17,410 nt of DNA, from the NCBI GenBank assembly GCA_015062085.1, contig SUVI01000034.1:1-17410 (forward strand), read 5' to 3'. Position numbers and translations under genes: made by a program. The DNA is from Planctomycetaceae bacterium. Its GTDB lineage: Bacteria; Planctomycetota; Planctomycetia; Pirellulales; Thermoguttaceae. The notes under the pieces are model-generated. The model was given only the letters and a program-made list of their open reading frames with translations, did not search any database and was not told the DNA's origin. Shown in pieces: positions 13,739 through 17,410 of the stretch; the stretch's first letter is position 1; each line of letters begins with the position of its first letter.

Positions 13739-15838
13739 ATGAACGAACGCACGATGAAATTACGATTGGGAGCCGCAGTCGTGCTGAGTCTCGTCATCAT
13801 CATGATTTTCTTGACGTTCCTCGGTTCCAGAGAGAAACTGAGCATGACGAGTTACGAGATCAAGATCCAGATGATGGATGCGCCGAATGTCATGGCCAAT
13901 ACTCCGATCTATCAGAGCGGGATACTCATCGGGCGGGTGAGCAAGGTGGAACTGACGGAAACGAAAGGGGTCATCGTGACGGCGCGGATCTACGACGACC
14001 ACAAACTTTACCATGACCAGGAGTGCCATCTCGTTTCTTCACTTTTGGGAGACGCTTCTCTGCGTATGATCACGCGTCAGACGGATGAAACGGATGAGAC
14101 TCGGCACACGGAGATCAAACCGGGTGAGATCATTCAGGGAGTAACGACGCTCGATCCGGCACTTTTGATGGCGCAGATGCAGGAAAAGTTGACTGTGACG
14201 ATCAATGACGTCACGACGGCTTCGGTGGAACTGTCACGTGTTGCAGCGACTACGAACGAGATCCTGTTGGAAAATCGCGAAAATGTTGCCGCGATCATGA
14301 GCAATGCGCAGAGCATCACAGGCAATACGGATCGGATCATGACCAATTTCTCGATGATCCTGAATGATGAATTTTGCCGAAATATTCAAAGTTCGGTTGC
14401 GAACATCTACAGTGCCAGCGAGAAATTGCCTGAGACGATGGACAAAATGAACGATACGCTTGACGGCATTCAGAAAACTGTCCAGTTTTCCAATACGACA
14501 TTGACTGGACTGTCCGAAAGATTAGGGAAATCGCTTGACAGTGTCGACAATATGATCAAGATGACAAATAAAACGCTTACCAATGTGCATCGGATCACGG
14601 AAGTCTTGGCGAATGAGGATCAGATGGCGAGCTGGACGGCCAGTATTACCGAGACTCTGCGGGAGATGAGTGTTTTCACGGCATCCCTGAATCGTGAGGA
14701 TTCTACTCTCGGCATGCTGGTGCGTGACAGGAGACTCTACGATCGTCTTCAAAATACACTGGATAAAGTCAGTGAACTCCCGCAGCGTCTTGAACCGATC
14801 CTTTTTAATGCACAGGTCATGTCGGAGAAACTTGCACAGCATCCGGAACTTTTGGGGCTGAGCGGATACCTAAAACCGAATTCCGGGACCTCGGGAACGA
14901 TACCGTGGCCGAAAGGGGTACGCCCTTCCATGTCGAGCTACGCACCTTCAAGCTGGAATTCCGCTCCATATTCTACGCCGACCCAGTATCAGATGCCTGT
15001 CGCTGCATCGGGGAATTGGAGAACTTCGGGGGGCGCGGTGTCTGGAATGAGTCCGGAGTCTGAAACTGTGCAGCATTATGAAACGGCTCCGCTTCCGTAC
15101 TCGACACCTTCTGTGTCTCCGGTTCAGGAGATCCCGGTAGAACCAGTCCCAGTGGAAGAGGTCCCCGTTGTTCCGCCGACCGTCCAACGGAGCGGAAGTC
15201 CCGCTTTTGAAACGGTCCCGAATTTGAAAAATGCAGAAAGTACGCTGGTTTTGAAATCGGCAGAAACCGGCTGGGCGCAGCAGGAGGCTGTACCTGCCGC
15301 TGGCGCAGTCGCTGGAGGAACTGACGGCGTAACTGATCTTTCGGCTGCCGGAGCTGACACTGCCGCTGTGAGGCAGATCCCGGAAAATGTGCGGATCCCA
15401 AAAGATGCGCGGAGCATTACGCCGGATATGGTAGGTATGACGGAGGAAGAATTTCGAAACGCAGATCCGGCACTCCTTTCAGAAGCGATTTGGGATGCTG
15501 TTGCCGTTTCAGAGAAAGGTACTGAAACTATGCCGGCCTTGACTGCTGATGCGGCACAAAATGTGACGGAAGCGCAGGGAACGCATGAAGCGCAGGGAAC
15601 GCATGAAGCGCAGGGAACGCATGAAGCGCAGGGACGGCAAGTTGCCCAGATAGAGCAGGCGGAACAGAAGGAGCAAGCAGAACAGAAGGCGGGAGATACC
15701 GGAGTGGGAGCTCCAGGTGTGGGAGATCCTGCGTATGGCGATTCGCTTGCCGAGCTTTCCATTTCGGGTCTTCCGTCACCGGAACCTCTTCCGGCACCGG
15801 TAAGCCCAGCTTCTGGAAATCGGCCATCTGCAGAATAA
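13739..15838 (+). CDS. mlaD: MlaD-like MCE-domain protein with long helical and low-complexity C-terminal extension
   Basis: ATG 13739 has AAGGAG 8 nt upstream; the product is 699 residues. One N-terminal membrane helix (about 10-29) is followed by an MCE domain (about 38-130) with MANTPIYQSGILIGRVSKVEL and LLGDASLRMI. A long alpha-helical region (about 145-370) rich in Thr, Asn and Met has the heptad-like pattern of MCE tether helices and ends with STLGMLVRDRRLYDRL. Residues about 375-699 are low complexity, rich in Pro, Ser, Glu and Val, with four GTHEAQ-type repeats near 615-632 and a Gln/Glu-rich stretch. E. coli MlaD is about 180 residues. The protein should be anchored in the inner membrane, form a ring, and bind lipids in the periplasm. 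It follows mlaF by 45 bp and completes the E-F-D cassette. Confidence 0.87.
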   Translation: MNERTMKLRLGAAVVLSLVIIMIFLTFLGSREKLSMTSYEIKIQMMDAPNVMANTPIYQSGILIGRVSKVELTETKGVIVTARIYDDHKLYHDQECHLVSSLLGDASLRMITRQTDETDETRHTEIKPGEIIQGVTTLDPALLMAQMQEKLTVTINDVTTASVELSRVAATTNEILLENRENVAAIMSNAQSITGNTDRIMTNFSMILNDEFCRNIQSSVANIYSASEKLPETMDKMNDTLDGIQKTVQFSNTTLTGLSERLGKSLDSVDNMIKMTNKTLTNVHRITEVLANEDQMASWTASITETLREMSVFTASLNREDSTLGMLVRDRRLYDRLQNTLDKVSELPQRLEPILFNAQVMSEKLAQHPELLGLSGYLKPNSGTSGTIPWPKGVRPSMSSYAPSSWNSAPYSTPTQYQMPVAASGNWRTSGGAVSGMSPESETVQHYETAPLPYSTPSVSPVQEIPVEPVPVEEVPVVPPTVQRSGSPAFETVPNLKNAESTLVLKSAETGWAQQEAVPAAGAVAGGTDGVTDLSAAGADTAAVRQIPENVRIPKDARSITPDMVGMTEEEFRNADPALLSEAIWDAVAVSEKGTETMPALTADAAQNVTEAQGTHEAQGTHEAQGTHEAQGRQVAQIEQAEQKEQAEQKAGDTGVGAPGVGDPAYGDSLAELSISGLPSPEPLPAPVSPASGNRPSAE
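15569..15634 (+). repeat. 18-bp in-frame tandem repeat in mlaD (GTHEAQ units)
   Basis: The unit GAAGCGCAGGGAACGCAT occurs three times perfectly (15569-15622), followed by 12 bases of a fourth copy. It encodes EAQGTH. The perfect identity suggests recent slippage expansion in a disordered tail. Confidence 0.9.
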
Positions 15839-15873
15839 ATCAGAAATTTTGTATTGAAAGGCGTTTCAGAGCC

Positions 15874-15901
15874 TTGACATTTGCCGGATTTGCGCTATAC
15901 T
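15874..15901 (+). promoter_or_regulatory. Sigma-70-type promoter for the TerC-family gene
   Basis: TTGACA (15874-15879) and TATACT (15896-15901) are 16 bp apart: a perfect -35 box and a 5/6 -10 box. The start near 15908 leaves a leader of about 60 nt before ATG 15968. It excludes the in-frame upstream ATG 15881, which lies inside the promoter. The leader is too short to hold a typical yybP-ykoY manganese riboswitch, and none was recognised. Confidence 0.8.
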
Positions 15902-15967
15902 GAAAATGGCTGTATCGTGCGCCGTTTTCGGATTTTTGGAAATTTTCACTACGAACAGGAAGGCAAG

Positions 15968-16993
15968 ATGGAAGTAGTTTGGCTTTGGGTCGGATTTTTG
16001 GGGCTGGTTTTTTTTATGCTGGCGCTCGATCTTGGAGTCTTTAACCGAAAGGCGCATGTCATGGGGATCCGTGAGGCTCTGAAATGGACTGCTGTCTGGA
16101 TCGGGATCGCGCTGCTTTTCAATGTCGGGATCTATTTTATCTATGAACACGATATTGGGGGGATCGCGGGAATGTTCCATGAATCAGGACAAGCCTGCGG
16201 AAAGACTGCCGCGTGCGAATTTCTTGCCGGGTATCTGGTGGAAAAATCCCTTTCCCTCGATAATATTTTTGTCATCAGTCTGATTTTTTCTTCGTTCGGG
16301 ATCCCGCAGCTTTACCAGCACCGTGTGCTTTTTTGGGGGATCCTTAGTGCTCTCATTCTTCGCGGAGTCATGATCGGAGTCGGGGCTGCGATCGTGGAGA
16401 AGTTTGACTGGATGATCTACGTTTTCGCGGGGCTTCTCTTTTTTACGGCATTGAAGATGGTCTTCAGTTCGCATGAAGAGATCCAGCCGGATAAAAATCC
16501 GATGATCCGTTTGGCGAAACGTTTTTTTCACGTGACCGACAAGATCTTGAACGAGCATTTTTTTGTTCGCGGAGTGGATGGAAAGTGGCTCATCACGCCG
16601 CTTCTTCTTGCGCTTTTAGTCATTGAGACCAGTGACGTGATCTTTGCGGTGGATTCGATCCCCGCGATTTTCGGCATCACGCATGATCCGTTCATCGTCT
16701 TTACATCGAACATTTTTGCGCTTTTGGGACTGCGTTCACTTTATTTTGCACTCGCGGCAATGATCGAGAAATTTCGATTCCTTAAATCGAGTCTCGTATT
16801 GATCCTCCTTTACGTCAGTCTCAAGATGATTTTTGCCGGATATTTCAAAGAATGGATCCACGGACACGATTTTGGCGGCACGCTGACGCTGATCTCGCTG
16901 GGAGTGATCATCGGCGTCATGGCACTTGGGATCCTTGCTTCGGTCCTTTTCCCAAAAAAGGATGAAAAGGATGAAACTGCCGCTGTCGGTTGA
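15968..16993 (+). CDS. TerC/Alx-family integral membrane protein
   Basis: ATG 15968 has AGGAAGG just upstream (15957-15963) and lies after the promoter start; the product is 341 residues. It has eight or nine hydrophobic segments and the two acidic signature motifs of the family: EKSLSLDNIFV (Glu92, Asp98) and IETSDVIFAVDSIPAIFGIT (Glu220, Asp223, Asp229). The characteristic FTSNIFALLGLRSLYF follows. Family members such as Alx and MeeF/MeeY-type proteins are linked to manganese export and pH or metal stress, so metal efflux is the best guess. An insert at about 61-84 holds two Cys residues (Cys77, Cys83). It is a single-gene unit with its own promoter and terminator. The resemblance is to the long Alx form rather than to the shorter TerC-like proteins. 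Confidence 0.88.
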   Translation: MEVVWLWVGFLGLVFFMLALDLGVFNRKAHVMGIREALKWTAVWIGIALLFNVGIYFIYEHDIGGIAGMFHESGQACGKTAACEFLAGYLVEKSLSLDNIFVISLIFSSFGIPQLYQHRVLFWGILSALILRGVMIGVGAAIVEKFDWMIYVFAGLLFFTALKMVFSSHEEIQPDKNPMIRLAKRFFHVTDKILNEHFFVRGVDGKWLITPLLLALLVIETSDVIFAVDSIPAIFGITHDPFIVFTSNIFALLGLRSLYFALAAMIEKFRFLKSSLVLILLYVSLKMIFAGYFKEWIHGHDFGGTLTLISLGVIIGVMALGILASVLFPKKDEKDETAAVG

Positions 16994-17016
16994 TCTTCTG
17001 TGAAATGTTTTACCTG

Positions 17017-17052
17017 CGGCTTCGGAGTTTCGGTTTCGAAGCCGTTTTTTTT
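17017..17052 (+). terminator. Strong intrinsic terminator after the TerC-family gene
   Basis: CGGCTTCG (17017-17024) pairs perfectly with CGAAGCCG (17037-17044) around a 12-nt loop and is followed at once by eight T residues (17045-17052). Confidence 0.92.
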
Positions 17053-17266
17053 AGGCTCTTCTGGCAGCTGCGTACCGGTCAGGTCGGATCTTACCACTGA
17101 GTGTGCAGAAGCGGCTCAGATCCCCACTGAAAAGAAAAAGAAGGAAAAAGGGAGTGAACGTGCCCTGACATGAATTTCACGGAAAACATGAAATCGCGCA
17201 AAATGGATCTTAAAAAATTTTAAAAACATTTCGTGGGATCCGCATTTTTTCGTGCTTTTCGTGTTC
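17053..17266. other. Apparently non-coding region before the 14-bp array
   Basis: No gene with a ribosome-binding site or recognisable product was found. The stretch holds a purine-rich run (about 17127-17152) and an inverted repeat ATTTCA/TGAAAT (17174-17179, 17189-17194). It also has three TTTCGTG words (17229, 17248, 17257) leading into the tandem array. Confidence 0.5.
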
Positions 17267-17410
17267 CTCTTTCTGTGTGTCTCTTTCTGTGTGTCTCTTT
17301 CTGTGTGTCTCTTTCTGTGTGTCTCTTTCTGTGTGTCTCTTTCTGTGTGTCTCTTTCTGTGTGTCTCTTTCTGTGTGTCTCTTTCTGTGTGTCTCTTTCT
17401 GTGTGTCTCT
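17267..17410 (+). repeat. Perfect 14-bp tandem repeat array, at least 10 copies, running off the window
   Basis: The unit CTCTTTCTGTGTGT repeats without a mismatch from 17267 to the last base (10.3 copies), and its right end is not in the window. The plus strand has no A in the whole array. Each unit joins a pyrimidine-only stretch to alternating GT. The period is not a multiple of three, so every frame on both strands reads a 14-residue periodic peptide without stops. Confidence 0.95.

Noticed and set aside
15881..15967. Longer N-terminus for the TerC-family protein, starting at ATG 15881
   Set aside because: It would start inside the promoter (between the -35 and -10 boxes), and the extra residues are not membrane-like. 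ATG 15968 has its own ribosome-binding site.
15908..15967. Manganese riboswitch (yybP-ykoY type) ahead of the TerC-family gene
   Set aside because: The leader is only about 60 nt and I could not recognise the conserved loops, although this riboswitch often precedes related genes.
17267..17410. CRISPR array
   Set aside because: The 14-bp units are directly contiguous, with no unique spacers and no cas genes, so this is a simple tandem repeat.

Overview
This window most likely comes from a Planctomycetota bacterium (Pirellulales-like). The evidence is a planctomycete-type ECF sigma factor translationally coupled to a membrane-anchored Ser/Thr kinase with a large kinase-domain insert, a secreted relative of the hydrazine synthase alpha subunit of the kind that is widespread in planctomycetes, and a diderm lipid-trafficking (Mla/MCE) cassette with long low-complexity extensions. 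Shine-Dalgarno sites and sigma-70-like promoters are easy to see, so several start codons could be set from them. No tRNA, rRNA, transposon, integrase, phage or CRISPR sequence was seen.

Layout. 1-212: the 3' end of a basic, Cys-rich tandem-repeat protein, followed by a hairpin. 317-3734: an ECF sigma factor and a transmembrane Ser/Thr kinase overlapping by 8 bp, closed by a strong terminator. 3881-9368: a promoter with near-consensus boxes drives a secreted three-heme-site HzsA-related protein, a secreted HC-X5-R tyrosine phosphatase and a cytoplasmic protein joining an excisionase-type DNA-binding domain to a PTS EIIA domain; no terminator is visible between the three. 9387-10301 (minus strand): a convergent PfkB-family sugar kinase, probably a fructokinase. 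10302-10682: a divergent control region with a good promoter, ATCGG-type repeats, a palindrome and two possible leader micro-ORFs. 10683-15838: the mlaE-mlaF-mlaD cassette. MlaE carries about 440 extra N-terminal residues, including three almost identical 23-residue coiled-coil repeats. MlaD carries about 320 extra C-terminal residues, including GTHEAQ repeats. 15874-17052: a TerC/Alx-family membrane protein with its own promoter and terminator. 17053-17410: non-coding, ending in at least ten copies of a perfect 14-bp repeat that runs off the window.

How the parts may work together. The sigma/kinase pair looks like a signalling unit in which the C-terminal part of the kinase, carrying LTxxQ-like motifs, sits outside the cytoplasm. 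The HzsA-related protein and the phosphatase are both exported and share a transcript with a candidate sugar-phosphotransfer-controlled regulator; the substrate of this set cannot be read from sequence. The Mla cassette should encode an inner-membrane lipid ABC transporter (permease, ATPase, MCE substrate-binding protein). No MlaA, MlaB or MlaC gene lies in the window.

The most unusual observations are the three-heme-site HzsA-related protein in operon with a phosphatase and an HTH-EIIA protein, the repeat-expanded MlaE extension, the structured leader upstream of mlaE, and the terminal 14-bp tandem array.
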